DNA from: Nocardia salmonicida NBRC 13393
GTDB lineage: Bacteria; Actinomycetota; Actinomycetes; Mycobacteriales; Mycobacteriaceae
Length of the DNA: 64,000 bases
Direction of reading: 5' to 3'
Assembly: GCF_001613085.1 (NCBI RefSeq)
Contig: NZ_BDBR01000024.1
Coordinates: 62,001 to 126,000, forward strand
This document shows positions 18,431 through 26,940 of the stretch, one piece after another. The translations under genes were made by a program, and so were the position numbers. Under the pieces are notes generated by a model. That model had not been told where the DNA came from, ran no database searches, and saw only the letters and a program-made list of their open reading frames with translations. Position 1 is the first letter of the stretch, and each line of letters begins with the position of its first letter.

Positions 18431-20260
18431 ATGACCTCAGCGACCATTCCTGGTCTTCGTGGATCCGACGGCAAGGCGCCGACCGAGCACAGTGAACTGC
18501 TCGCCTGGGTACAGGAAGTCGCAGAGCTCACTCAGCCCGATCGCGTGGTCTGGGCCGATGGCTCCGACGCGGAATGGGATCGCCTGACCACTCAGCTGGT
18601 CGAGGCAGGCACCTTCAAGCAGCTGGACGAGAAGAAGAAGCCGAACTCCTTCCTCGCGCTGTCCGATCCCTCCGATGTGGCTCGCGTCGAATCGCGCACC
18701 TACATCTGTTCCGCCACCGAGGCCGATGCGGGCCCGACCAACAACTGGGTCGACCCCGCCGAGATGCGCGCCACCATGACCGAGCTGTACCGCGGCTCGA
18801 TGAAGGGCCGCACCATGTACGTGGTGCCGTTCTGCATGGGCCCGCTCGGCGCCGAGGACCCCAAGCTGGGCGTGGAGATCACCGACTCCGAGTACGTGGT
18901 CGTCTCGATGCGCGTGATGACCCGCATGGGCGCCGCCGCGCTGGAGAAGCTGGGCACCGACCGCCCGTTCGTGAAGGCGCTGCACTCCGTGGGCGCGCCG
19001 CTCGCCGAGGGCCAGGCCGACGTGCCGTGGCCGTGCAGCGACACCAAGTACATCACCCACTTCCCCGAGGACCGTGAGATCTGGTCCTTCGGTTCCGGCT
19101 ACGGCGGCAACGCGCTGCTCGGCAAGAAGTGCTACTCGCTGCGCATCGCCTCGGCGATGGCCCACGACGAGGGCTGGCTGGCCGAGCACATGCTGATCCT
19201 CAAGCTGATCTCGCCCGAGAACAAGAACTACTACGTCGCCGCCGCGTTCCCGAGCGCCTGTGGCAAGACCAACCTCGCGATGATCCAGCCGACCATCCCG
19301 GGCTGGCGCGCGGAGACCCTGGGCGACGACATCGCCTGGATGCGTTTCGGCAAGGACGGCCAGCTCTACGCCGTGAACCCGGAGTTCGGCTTCTTCGGCG
19401 TCGCGCCGGGCACCAACCACAGCTCCAACCCCAACGCGATGGCCACCATCGACGCGGGCAACACCGTCTACACCAACGTCGCCCAGACCGACGACAACGA
19501 TGTGTGGTGGGAGGGTCTCGAAGGCGACCCGCAGCACCTGATCGACTGGAAGGGCAACGACTGGACCCCCGAGTCGGAGGGCCACGCCGCGCACCCGAAC
19601 TCGCGCTACTGCACCCCGATGTCGCAGTGCCCGACCCTGGCGCCGGAGTGGGACGACCCGCAGGGCGTGCCGATCTCGGCCATCCTGTTCGGCGGTCGCC
19701 GCAAGACCACCGTTCCGCTGGTGACCGAGTCGTTCGGCTGGGAGCACGGCGTGTTCATGGGCGCCACGATGGGCTCCGAGCAGACCGCCGCCGCCGAGGG
19801 CAAGGTCGGCACCGTGCGCCGCGACCCGATGGCGATGCTGCCGTTCCTCGGCTACCACGTGGGCGACTACCTCAACCACTGGATCGACCTCGGCAAGAAC
19901 GCCGACTCGAACAAGCTGCCGAAGATCTTCTACGTCAACTGGTTCCGTCGTGGCGACGACGGCCGCTTCCTGTGGCCCGGATTCGGTGAGAACTCCCGCG
20001 TGCTGGAGTGGATCGTCGGCCGCATCGAGGGTCGCTCGGGCGCCACGGCCACCGCGGTCGGCAACGTGCCTTCGGCTGCCGATCTCGACCTGGACGGCCT
20101 CGACGTGGTCGCCGCCGACGTCGACGAGGCACTCTCGGTGAACGCCGACGAGTGGCGCAAGGAGATCCCGTCGATCGAGGAATGGTTCGAGTTCGTCGGC
20201 GACAAGCTGCCTTCGGGCGTGCGCGACGAGTTCGAGGCCCTCAAGGAGCGCCTGGGCTAG
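18431..20260 (+). CDS. pckG: Phosphoenolpyruvate carboxykinase (GTP)
   Basis: The enzyme converts oxaloacetate and GTP to phosphoenolpyruvate, GDP and CO2, the first step of gluconeogenesis from fatty acids or TCA intermediates. The start MTSATIPGLR follows an AGGAGAG ribosome site at 18419-18425. The product has 609 residues, normal for the family. Visible motifs are FPSACGKTNLAM (273-284; P-loop with the reactive Cys277 of GTP-type enzymes), FCMGPLG (134-140) and, further on, PGTNHSSNPNAM. The 249-bp upstream region is long enough for its own promoter and shows no other gene. The stop codon lies within the first unit of a tandem hairpin repeat. Confidence 0.97.
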   Translation: MTSATIPGLRGSDGKAPTEHSELLAWVQEVAELTQPDRVVWADGSDAEWDRLTTQLVEAGTFKQLDEKKKPNSFLALSDPSDVARVESRTYICSATEADAGPTNNWVDPAEMRATMTELYRGSMKGRTMYVVPFCMGPLGAEDPKLGVEITDSEYVVVSMRVMTRMGAAALEKLGTDRPFVKALHSVGAPLAEGQADVPWPCSDTKYITHFPEDREIWSFGSGYGGNALLGKKCYSLRIASAMAHDEGWLAEHMLILKLISPENKNYYVAAAFPSACGKTNLAMIQPTIPGWRAETLGDDIAWMRFGKDGQLYAVNPEFGFFGVAPGTNHSSNPNAMATIDAGNTVYTNVAQTDDNDVWWEGLEGDPQHLIDWKGNDWTPESEGHAAHPNSRYCTPMSQCPTLAPEWDDPQGVPISAILFGGRRKTTVPLVTESFGWEHGVFMGATMGSEQTAAAEGKVGTVRRDPMAMLPFLGYHVGDYLNHWIDLGKNADSNKLPKIFYVNWFRRGDDGRFLWPGFGENSRVLEWIVGRIEGRSGATATAVGNVPSAADLDLDGLDVVAADVDEALSVNADEWRKEIPSIEEWFEFVGDKLPSGVRDEFEALKERLG

Positions 20261-20381
20261 TCGCCCGAGCAGTCCCGAATGCGCACGCACGCCAACGCGT
20301 GCGCATCACACTGCTAGTCGCCCGAGCAGTCCAGAATGCGCACGCACACCAAGGCGTGCGCATCACACTGCTAGTCGCCCG
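20256..20381. repeat. Tandem 57-bp hairpin repeat at the 3' end of pckG
   Basis: Unit 1 (20256-20312) and unit 2 (20313-20369) differ at only 3 of 57 positions; a third copy stops after 12 bp (20370-20381). Unit 1 begins with the last Gly codon and stop of pckG. Each unit holds a perfect 10-bp stem, ATGCGCACGC and GCGTGCGCAT, with an 8-nt loop (arms 20279-20288/20297-20306 and 20336-20345/20354-20363). Two of the three differences are in the loop and one lies outside the hairpin, so the stems are unchanged. They may protect the mRNA end or slow polymerase; no T-run follows them. Confidence 0.9.
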
Positions 20382-20389
20382 CAAACACT

Positions 20390-20422
20390 GAACCGCCCGT
20401 ACCGAATCGGTACGGGCGGTTC
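20390..20422. terminator. Hairpin terminator after pckG
   Basis: A perfect 15-bp stem (GAACCGCCCGTACCG, 20390-20404, with its complement at 20408-20422) closes on a 3-nt loop. It follows the tandem hairpins of pckG and has only a weak T-rich tail (TGTTCGTC), typical of GC-rich actinobacterial terminators. Confidence 0.75.
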
Positions 20423-20607
20423 TGTTCGTCCGGGTTCGTCGGACGATTTCCGCGGTCTCTTTCTGGGTACATCTTTCGGTGTCAGAGAGTCGCGTGAGGC
20501 GGCAGCGTTACCTTCGCCTATATTTCCTCTCGAGCTGATACCCCTGCGAGACTCCTGCACCGCCATGCGGTCAACGACGAGATCGACGCTGAGAGGTGGT
20601 TTGACGC

Positions 20608-20787
20608 ATGACCGATCTGGTGACCGGATTCGAGGCCGACACCTATTCGAGCACGCCCATGCAGCGCGTAGCGGGCCGGCTGGAACGAGTCCTGCCCCCG
20701 GGCTGGCGCGTCGAGGTCGTCGATCTACCTGCCCGGGGTGAGGTGGCCGCCCAACCGGTTCTCCGGGTCCATATGCCGGACCTCTGA
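20608..20787 (+). CDS. Small 59-residue protein of unknown function
   Basis: The ATG at 20608 is preceded by a purine-rich GAGAGGTGG about 10 bases upstream. The 59-residue product begins MTDLVTGFEADTYSS and ends PVLRVHMPDL; it has no signal peptide, no membrane helix and no cysteine, is mildly acidic, and contains PPGWRVEVVDLP, suggesting a small alpha/beta domain. Third codon positions are mostly G or C as in neighbouring genes, which supports coding. I do not recognise the family. It lies alone between the pckG terminator and the convergent aldehyde dehydrogenase gene, 27 bp away. Confidence 0.6.
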   Translation: MTDLVTGFEADTYSSTPMQRVAGRLERVLPPGWRVEVVDLPARGEVAAQPVLRVHMPDL

Positions 20788-20814
20788 GCCGACTACTCGG
20801 CGGTCCAGCACGGA

Positions 20815-22263
20815 TTACTCGGCGGTCCAACCCATCGGCATCAGGACGGACTTCTGTTCGCAGAACGCGTCGAGGCCCTCCGGGCCGTTCTCGCGGCCGA
20901 TACCCGAGTTCTTGTAGCCGCCGAACGGTGCCGTCGGGTCGAAGGCGTACCAGTTGATCGCGAAGGTGCCGGTGCGAATCCGGGCCGCGACCTCGACGCC
21001 GTGCTCGATATCGGTGGTCCACACCGAACCGGCGAGACCGTAATCGGAGTCGTTGGCGATGGCGATGGCCTCGTCCTCGGTCTCGTACGGGATCACCGAG
21101 AGCACCGGGCCGAAGATCTCCTCCTGGGCGATGGTGCTGGCGTTGTCTACGTCGGCGAAGATCGTCGGCTCCACGAACCACCCGCGCTCCACGCCTTCGG
21201 GCCTGCCGCCGCCGAGCACCAGTCGAGCGCCCTCGGCCTTGCCCTTGGCGATGTAGCCCTCCACGCGATCGCGCTGCTTTTCGCTGATCAGGGGGCCGAG
21301 CTGGGTCGCGGGATCGGTCGGATCGCCGGTCTGCATGGTCTTGACGTGCGCGACCAGCGCGTCGACGATCTCGTCATAGCGACTGCGCGGCGCGAGAATT
21401 CGCGTCTGCGCGACGCAGCCCTGCCCACTGTTCATCAGCCCGGAGAACGCGAGCACGGGAATGCTCGCGGCCAGGTCGACGTCGGGCAGCACGATCGCGG
21501 CCGACTTACCGCCGAGCTCCAGCGATACGGTCTTGAGCTGCTCACCGGCCAGCGCGGCCAGCTTCCTGCCGACGGGGGTGCTGCCGGTGAAGGTCACCTT
21601 GTCGACGCCGGGGTGGCTCGCGAGATACTCGCTGGCCTCGGCCTCGGCGGGCAGCACCGAGAGCACGCCGTCGGGCAGGCCCGCTTCGGTGAACAGGTCG
21701 GCGAGGATATTCGCGGTCAGCGGAGTCAGCGGCGACGGCTTGAGCACCACCGTGCAGCCGGCCAGCAGCGCGGGTCCGAGCTTGTTCGCGGCGAGGAACA
21801 ACGGGACGTTCCATGCGGTGATCGCGGCGACGACACCGCGCGGTTCCCGTGAGACACGCGAGGTTCCGAACAGGCCGACTCGAGTCTCGTTCCAGGCGAA
21901 CGTCTTCGCGAGCTCGGCGAGTGCGTCCAATGCCGCGACGGCCGGAATCTGGTTGAGTGTCAAGGCGGCTAACGGCGGCGCACCCATCTCCGCGGTGAGC
22001 GCGGCGACCAATTCTGGCGAACGCTGCTCGATCAGCCGGGCAACCTTGGTGAGTACCTCGGCTCGTTCCAGTGGGGGCGTCGATGGCCACGGCCCGCTGT
22101 CGAACGCGTCGCGCGCCGCGGCGACCGCCGCGTCGACATCGGCGTTCGTTACCGCGGGCACGCTGCCGACGGTCTCCTCCGTTGCCGGGGAGACTACCGA
22201 AATGCGGTCACTACCGGCCGGGGTGGTCCACTTCCCGCCGATGAACAGACTGTCGTAGTGCAT
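20815..22263 (-). CDS. NAD(P)+-dependent aldehyde dehydrogenase
   Basis: This 482-residue protein is a full-length member of the aldehyde dehydrogenase superfamily, oxidising an aldehyde to the acid with NAD(P)+. The cofactor-binding stretch AAITAWNVPLFLAANKLGPAL, glycine motif FTGSTPVG, catalytic base Glu249 in LELGGK and nucleophile Cys283 in SGQGC are all present, as is EEIFGPVLSV near the C-terminus. Substrate is unknown. By order it matches Rv0223c. A KstR-like sequence lies 37 bp upstream of the start, hinting at control by a sterol-responsive TetR repressor (inference). Confidence 0.92.
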   Translation of the reverse strand: MHYDSLFIGGKWTTPAGSDRISVVSPATEETVGSVPAVTNADVDAAVAAARDAFDSGPWPSTPPLERAEVLTKVARLIEQRSPELVAALTAEMGAPPLAALTLNQIPAVAALDALAELAKTFAWNETRVGLFGTSRVSREPRGVVAAITAWNVPLFLAANKLGPALLAGCTVVLKPSPLTPLTANILADLFTEAGLPDGVLSVLPAEAEASEYLASHPGVDKVTFTGSTPVGRKLAALAGEQLKTVSLELGGKSAAIVLPDVDLAASIPVLAFSGLMNSGQGCVAQTRILAPRSRYDEIVDALVAHVKTMQTGDPTDPATQLGPLISEKQRDRVEGYIAKGKAEGARLVLGGGRPEGVERGWFVEPTIFADVDNASTIAQEEIFGPVLSVIPYETEDEAIAIANDSDYGLAGSVWTTDIEHGVEVAARIRTGTFAINWYAFDPTAPFGGYKNSGIGRENGPEGLDAFCEQKSVLMPMGWTAE

Positions 22264-22299
22264 GAGAACACGTTACAGTTTTGCGGGCGAATTGTCTGC

Positions 22300-22310
22300 A
22301 ACCTGTTCTA
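22300..22310. promoter_or_regulatory. KstR-like operator candidate
   Basis: AACCTGTTCTA here reads TAGAACAGGTT on the minus strand, matching the AAC-N2-GTT core and one full TAGAAC arm of the KstR/KstR2-type motif (established for cholesterol regulons). It lies in the 211-bp divergent region between the aldehyde dehydrogenase and a small plus-strand gene. Motif recognition by eye only. Confidence 0.35.
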
Positions 22311-22474
22311 ATTCGCTGTGGCGCAACGACTGTGAAGATTGCGAATTCCAACCTGTCGGTTCGCTTTTCGGGGAAACGCACTATTGCGTTCCGGTGGTGA
22401 AAAGGGGATGCTTTAGCTACTGATCAGCTCGCTCGATTCATCGGACATTAACAGCGAATTGGGGAGACCGACTC

Positions 22475-22771
22475 ATGGCTGTGCAAGTGATCGGCCGATC
22501 GTTGATGACCAGCGACCAGACCGACCATCAAGCGAAAAGTGTGGGCAGTGGCGGATGGGTTGTCTCATTCCTGCCGGGCCGCACACTCACGATCGAGCAG
22601 GCGACTGCCGCTATCCAGGCCGCTGAGGCGGTCGCGATGGTCGGCGCGCTGGCCGATCAGGTCGGCCTGACCACATTGGAGACCGTAGGCCTGGCGATTC
22701 AGGAGTCGCCGTGGGTCAGGGTGTTGCCCGAGCCGATGCGGAGGTCGCGGCGCTTGAGCTGGCTGGCGTGA
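22475..22771 (+). CDS. Conserved small hypothetical protein, 98 aa
   Basis: The ATG follows TTGGGGAGACCGACTC, which includes a GGGGAG ribosome site. The product (98 aa) is soluble, with a central segment GGWVVSFLPGRTLTIEQA followed by a helical region rich in Ala, and a basic end RRSRRLSWLA. I recall similar short proteins in nocardiae and mycobacteria (GGWxVSxLPGR followed by an AI-rich helix), but no function. Its TGA stop and the TGA of the convergent methyltransferase abut exactly as TGATCA, leaving no intergenic base. Confidence 0.65.
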   Translation: MAVQVIGRSLMTSDQTDHQAKSVGSGGWVVSFLPGRTLTIEQATAAIQAAEAVAMVGALADQVGLTTLETVGLAIQESPWVRVLPEPMRRSRRLSWLA

Positions 22772-23557
22772 TCACGCTTTGGTGGCAACCACGACCAAGT
22801 TGCTGACCAGTAGCTCTCGGATCACCGGAACTCGGACGAGCCACCAGGCCCAGCGCGGGTGATAACGCGGAAAAATAGTGCGCACATCGGCTGATGTCGT
22901 TGCCGCCCAGCGCAACCCATCCGCTGCCGTCACCGTGAACAGTGATCGGCCGAACCTGTTCTTGGGTTCGTGTCCGTGCTTGCGCCGGTATCGGCGCGCC
23001 GCGTACTCGCCACCGAGGTAGTGCCAGAGGCCGGTTTCGTGACCACCGAAAGGCCCGTGCCACACCGTGTACGAGTACACGATGAGGCCGCCTGGCTTGG
23101 TCACCCGCACCATCTCGTCGGCCATCAGCCACGGCTGCGGCACGTGCTCGGCGACGTTGGAGGAGAAGCAGACGTCGAAGGCGTTGTCGCGGAACGGCAA
23201 TGCCATCCCCGATCCGCGCACCGAACCCGACACCCGCAGTCCGGCCGCGTGCATCTCCGACGGGTCCGGCTCCACCGAGACGTAGCGCGCGCCCACCGCG
23301 GTGAACTCGTCGGCGAAGTACCCGGGGCCGCCGCCGACGTCGAGGATCACGGTGCCGGTGAGGTCGCGGCCGGTGATGTCGGCGTAGAAGTCGCCGATCA
23401 GCTCGGCGCTGTCGGTGGCGATGCCGCCGTAGAAGCGGGCCGGGTCGGACTGCTCGAAGCGGAAGCTGGTGAGCAGGCGCAGCGAGCGGCGCAGGCTCGC
23501 CCGGCGCGCGAACCTGGATCGGTCACGTCGCGCGACGGGCTGCTCGGTTCTCGGCAT
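22772..23557 (-). CDS. SAM-dependent methyltransferase, Rv0224c/MtrP-like
   Basis: ATG 23557 (MPRTEQPVAR) gives 261 residues. The class I methyltransferase core is visible: VILDVGGGPGYFADEF (motif I), VSVEPDPSEM (motif II acidic residue), DVCFSSNVAEHV (motif IV) and VTKPGGLIVYSYTVW. The ending, YHPRWAWWLVRVPVIRELLV, is hydrophobic and may associate with membrane. These features match M. tuberculosis Rv0224c; as I recall, the corynebacterial homologue has been linked to trehalose monomycolate transport or cell-wall mycolates. It is divergent from the glycosyltransferase across a G-rich region. Confidence 0.85.
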   Translation of the reverse strand: MPRTEQPVARRDRSRFARRASLRRSLRLLTSFRFEQSDPARFYGGIATDSAELIGDFYADITGRDLTGTVILDVGGGPGYFADEFTAVGARYVSVEPDPSEMHAAGLRVSGSVRGSGMALPFRDNAFDVCFSSNVAEHVPQPWLMADEMVRVTKPGGLIVYSYTVWHGPFGGHETGLWHYLGGEYAARRYRRKHGHEPKNRFGRSLFTVTAADGLRWAATTSADVRTIFPRYHPRWAWWLVRVPVIRELLVSNLVVVATKA

Positions 23558-23611
23558 GGTGGCGGTCGACACGGGCTGGAGTTTATGGGCAGACCCTTCG
23601 GTCGCGGCTGG

Positions 23612-23755
23612 TGGTGGGTGGGTTGGGTCGGTGGGTTTGGGTCGGGCGGTGTGAACGGGGTGGGGTTCGGCGCGGTTGAGTGGGGGCGGTCGGTGAGGGT
23701 TTGGGGTGGGGTTCGGTGCGGGTGAGGGGGTGTGGCCGGTGAGGGGTTGGGGTGG
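23612..23755. other. G/T-rich, C- and A-poor intergenic tract with G-quadruplex motifs
   Basis: The 307-bp gap between the divergent methyltransferase (start 23557) and glycosyltransferase (start 23865) contains about 140 bp in which the plus strand is overwhelmingly G and T. Runs of three or more G spaced by 1-5 bases occur (for example GGGTGGGTTGGGTCGGTGGG at 23616-23635, and another set around 23696-23755), fitting the G-quadruplex rule on the plus strand. No gene is evident in it. Confidence 0.7.
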
Positions 23756-23864
23756 ATCGCGCGGTTTGGGCGGACACTGTCGATCCTTCCGTGTTACGCA
23801 GAGCACACCCGCTAGGGTGGGGTCCGACGTTTGTCTTCCTCCGAACCGATTGCGAGCCCCGACC

Positions 23865-25028
23865 GTGCGTGAAGTCCTCCTACTCTGCTGGCGTGACACC
23901 GGGCACCCACAGGGTGGCGGCAGCGAGCGGTATCTGGAGCAGGTCGGCGCGCAGCTGGCCGCGCGCGGCATCAAGGTCACCCTGCGTACGGCCGGGTATC
24001 CGGGCGCTCCCGAGCGCGAGCGGATCGATGGGATCGACATCAGTCGCGCGGGTGGGCGCTTTACCGTCTACCCCCGTGCGCTGGCCGCCATCGTGGCTGG
24101 TCGGCTCGGTTTCGGTCCGCTGCGCGGCCTGCGCCCCGACGTCGTGATCGACACCCAGAACGGGATCCCCTTCTTCGCCACGGCCACGGGCGTGCCCTCG
24201 GTGGTGCTGGTGCATCACGGGCACCGTGAGCAGTGGCCGGTCGCCGGTCGCCTGGTCGGGCGGATCGGCTGGTGGATCGAATCCACGCTGTCCCCGCGCG
24301 TGCACCGCGATAATCAGTACCTCACCGTGTCGCTGCCCTCCGCCGAGGAGCTGTCGGTGCTCGGGGTGGGCCGTGAGCGCATCGCCGTGGTCCGCAACGG
24401 TGCCGAACCGGTCCCCGCCGAGGTCGTCCCCGGCGACGACGACACCCGCGCCACGCACCCGCGCGTCGCGGTGCTGTCGCGCCTTGTCCCGCACAAGCAG
24501 ATCGAAGACGCCCTCACCGCCGTGGCCCACCTGCGCGAACGCTTCCCCGACGTGCACCTCGACGTCATCGGCGACGGCTGGTGGGCCCCCAACCTGCGCG
24601 CCTGCGCCGACGACCTCGGCATCGCCGACGCTGTCACCTTCCACGGGCACGTCGACGAACGCCGCAAGCACGAGATCCTCTCGACCGCCTGGGTCCACGT
24701 GATGCCCTCGCGCAAGGAAGGCTGGGGCCTGGCCGTCATCGAAGCCGCCCAGCACGGCGTTCCCACCATCGGCTACCGCAGCTCTCGCGGCCTCACCGAC
24801 TCGATCGTCGACGGCGTCACCGGCCTCCTGGTCGACGACGCGCCCGCGCTCGCCTCAGCCGCCGCCGACCTCCTCGCCGATCCCGAGATCAGACTGGTGA
24901 TGGGCGAAAAAGCCCGAGCCCGCGCCAACGAGTTCTCCTGGGAGCAGACCGGCGCCGGAGTACACACGGTTCTCGCCGCCGCGGCTCGCGGAGAACGGGT
25001 CTCCGGGTTGGTCGCGTCGCGCGACTGA
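23865..25028 (+). CDS. GT4-type glycosyltransferase, Rv0225-like
   Basis: I chose GTG 23865 (VREVLLLCWRD, 387 aa) because it matches the expected family start and length of Rv0225 (384 aa). It has the GT-B fold: an N-terminal domain with HPQGGGSERYLEQVG and a C-terminal domain with VAVLSRLVPHKQIEDAL, the donor-site segment PSRKEGWGLAVIEAAQHGVP (the EX7E motif with its two glutamates) and TGLLVDD. Such enzymes transfer sugars from nucleotide donors at the cytoplasmic face. The acceptor is unknown, but the surrounding lipomannan and mycolate genes suggest an envelope glycolipid or glycan. Confidence 0.87.
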   Translation: MREVLLLCWRDTGHPQGGGSERYLEQVGAQLAARGIKVTLRTAGYPGAPERERIDGIDISRAGGRFTVYPRALAAIVAGRLGFGPLRGLRPDVVIDTQNGIPFFATATGVPSVVLVHHGHREQWPVAGRLVGRIGWWIESTLSPRVHRDNQYLTVSLPSAEELSVLGVGRERIAVVRNGAEPVPAEVVPGDDDTRATHPRVAVLSRLVPHKQIEDALTAVAHLRERFPDVHLDVIGDGWWAPNLRACADDLGIADAVTFHGHVDERRKHEILSTAWVHVMPSRKEGWGLAVIEAAQHGVPTIGYRSSRGLTDSIVDGVTGLLVDDAPALASAAADLLADPEIRLVMGEKARARANEFSWEQTGAGVHTVLAAAARGERVSGLVASRD

Positions 25029-25049
25029 GCGCGACGATTCTCAGCAGCG

Positions 25050-26789
25050 CTAAGTGACGCTCCGGCTCGCCGGACGACGCTCCAGTGGTGTGCGGTAGGG
25101 GCGTAGCGCGGCGGCGATCAGTCCTGCGAGCAGGAGTCCGGCCCAGAGAAGGTGGGCTGCGGCGGAGATTCTGCGTTGGGCCGGGGTGGCGGTGTCGAGG
25201 GAGGCGGGGGAGGGGACTCGGTACAGGGAGAGGTTGGAGTCCTGGTATTCGAGTTCGGCTGTGGCAAGCGTGTTATCGGAGGTGCCGAGGGGGCCGGGAG
25301 TGGTGCGTTCGATGAGGATCCAGCCGACGCCGAGGGCTGCCAGGTCTGCGGCCGGGGCGCCTCGGAGCAGCGCTTCCTCGACTGTGCGGGCGCGGTTGCC
25401 TTCGCCGGTGACCGCGTAGCCGCGGACGCGGAGTTCGCCGGTTTGTAGGACGTCGTGGGGGAGAATCCGCGGCGCGGGGTCGAGGACGGGAGCTGTTCCG
25501 CTGTAAGGGAATCGGCGGAACATCCCCCCGGGGAGTACGGCTATGTCACCGGGGGCATCGATATGGTCGATGACCTGCTGCCAGCCCGCGGGGTAGTGGA
25601 CGGGACGCATCGCGCCGCTGACTCCCCAGGCCAGGTCGGCCATGGGGAGGGCGATGAGAAGTATGAAAAGCGCTGCGGTCAGCAGTCGGCGGCTCGCCGC
25701 GGCGACGGTTCGACACGCGGCCGCGGCGCACAGCGCGTACGCGGGCATCGCCAAGGCGACGTACTTCTGCGTATCCCGCAGCAGCCCGGCCCCCGGAACA
25801 TGCACCATCAACCATTCCCCGGCCCCGAGCCCCCAACTGGTCGCGCCGAGGGCGGGCAGCACGATCGCCACCGCCGCGATCACCAGCAGTGCCCGCCCGT
25901 CACGGCTGAGCGCCCACACCGCCCGCACTCCGAGGGCGACGATGCTGAGTAGCAAGAGCGTGCCGATCAGGGCGAGCGGAGTCGTGCGGCTCGCCGGTAC
26001 CGCCTCGCCGTTCCAGATCCCACCGAGCCCGGCGAGGCTGCCGAGCGTGCCGAGCCACGGTTCGGCACGGGCCGCGAACGCCGAGACCCCGGCCGGGTCC
26101 GACGGCTCGGCCCCCGATCCGAGCGCGGTCGCGGTCAGCCAGGGCGCGCAGGTGGCGACCCAGAGAACAGTGGCGGGGAGAAGAGCCCGCCGCCCGATCA
26201 GCGCCAGCCCGATCACAGCGGCCAGCAACGAACCGGTCGGCGTCAACCCGGCCGCGGCGAAACTCGCGGTCAGCGCGGCCCACCCCCCGAGCGAGCCGAA
26301 GCGTTGGGTCGTACTGGATTCTGTTGCACCCGTGGCTGTTCTGATACGCGCGGCGGCCAGCGCGGTCCACGGGAGGGCGGCGTAGCCGGCGAGCAGACTC
26401 CAGTGACCCTGCAGAAGTCGTTCGGCGACATACGGATTCCACAACGCGAGCGTCGCGGCGACCAATTGTGCTCCGGTAGAGGCGGAGACGAATCGCCGGG
26501 CGAGGACCGCCGCGCCGTATCCGGCCGACCACAGCGCGACGATCAGGATCGCCTTCACGAGAATCCCGCCGTCGACAACCGGCGAGAACACCGCGAGCAA
26601 GGCGTCTTGCGGAACGGCGCGTGGTGCGGCGGCGCCCAAGCCGAGTGCCGAATCGGTGAGGTACGAGCGCGGGGTACTCACCGCGTCCCGCAGCAGCAGA
26701 TAGCCTGATCCGGCCAATGGTCCGACGATGATCATCGTGAGTAGAGCGCAGTATCCGGCCACCATGGCCCTTGCACGCCCGCTACTCAT
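25050..26789 (-). CDS. Polytopic membrane protein, Rv0226c-like
   Basis: The ATG at 26789 (MSSGRARAMV) gives 579 residues, matching Rv0226c (576). About 12-13 hydrophobic helices span residues 8 to 440; the last helix, near residue 550, is followed by a basic end. A loop ALWNPYVAERLLQGHWSLLAG resembles the region after a re-entrant catalytic loop in GT-C-type glycosyltransferases, but I see no clear acidic motif proving activity. The corynebacterial counterpart, in the same cluster with the LmcA and TmaT genes, has been tied to the mycomembrane as I recall. Convergent with the glycosyltransferase (21 bp). Confidence 0.8.
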   Translation of the reverse strand: MSSGRARAMVAGYCALLTMIIVGPLAGSGYLLLRDAVSTPRSYLTDSALGLGAAAPRAVPQDALLAVFSPVVDGGILVKAILIVALWSAGYGAAVLARRFVSASTGAQLVAATLALWNPYVAERLLQGHWSLLAGYAALPWTALAAARIRTATGATESSTTQRFGSLGGWAALTASFAAAGLTPTGSLLAAVIGLALIGRRALLPATVLWVATCAPWLTATALGSGAEPSDPAGVSAFAARAEPWLGTLGSLAGLGGIWNGEAVPASRTTPLALIGTLLLLSIVALGVRAVWALSRDGRALLVIAAVAIVLPALGATSWGLGAGEWLMVHVPGAGLLRDTQKYVALAMPAYALCAAAACRTVAAASRRLLTAALFILLIALPMADLAWGVSGAMRPVHYPAGWQQVIDHIDAPGDIAVLPGGMFRRFPYSGTAPVLDPAPRILPHDVLQTGELRVRGYAVTGEGNRARTVEEALLRGAPAADLAALGVGWILIERTTPGPLGTSDNTLATAELEYQDSNLSLYRVPSPASLDTATPAQRRISAAAHLLWAGLLLAGLIAAALRPYRTPLERRPASRSVT

Positions 26790-26940
26790 CACGTCCACGC
26801 ACCTTACGTCCCGTCGCGCGTCGCCGTGGCCGGGGTCGTATCGGCGCTGTTCGGGGCGGAATCGCTCGAGGTGAGTCCGCTCGGACTCACATTTTCGGGG
26901 TAGGCGTGATGGCGAACACAGGCAGGTGCGACGATGAGGC

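Noticed and set aside
18437..20290. A 617-codon minus-strand frame opposite pckG
   Set aside because: pckG has full motifs and length; the opposite frame is Val/Leu/His/Arg-rich with no domain.
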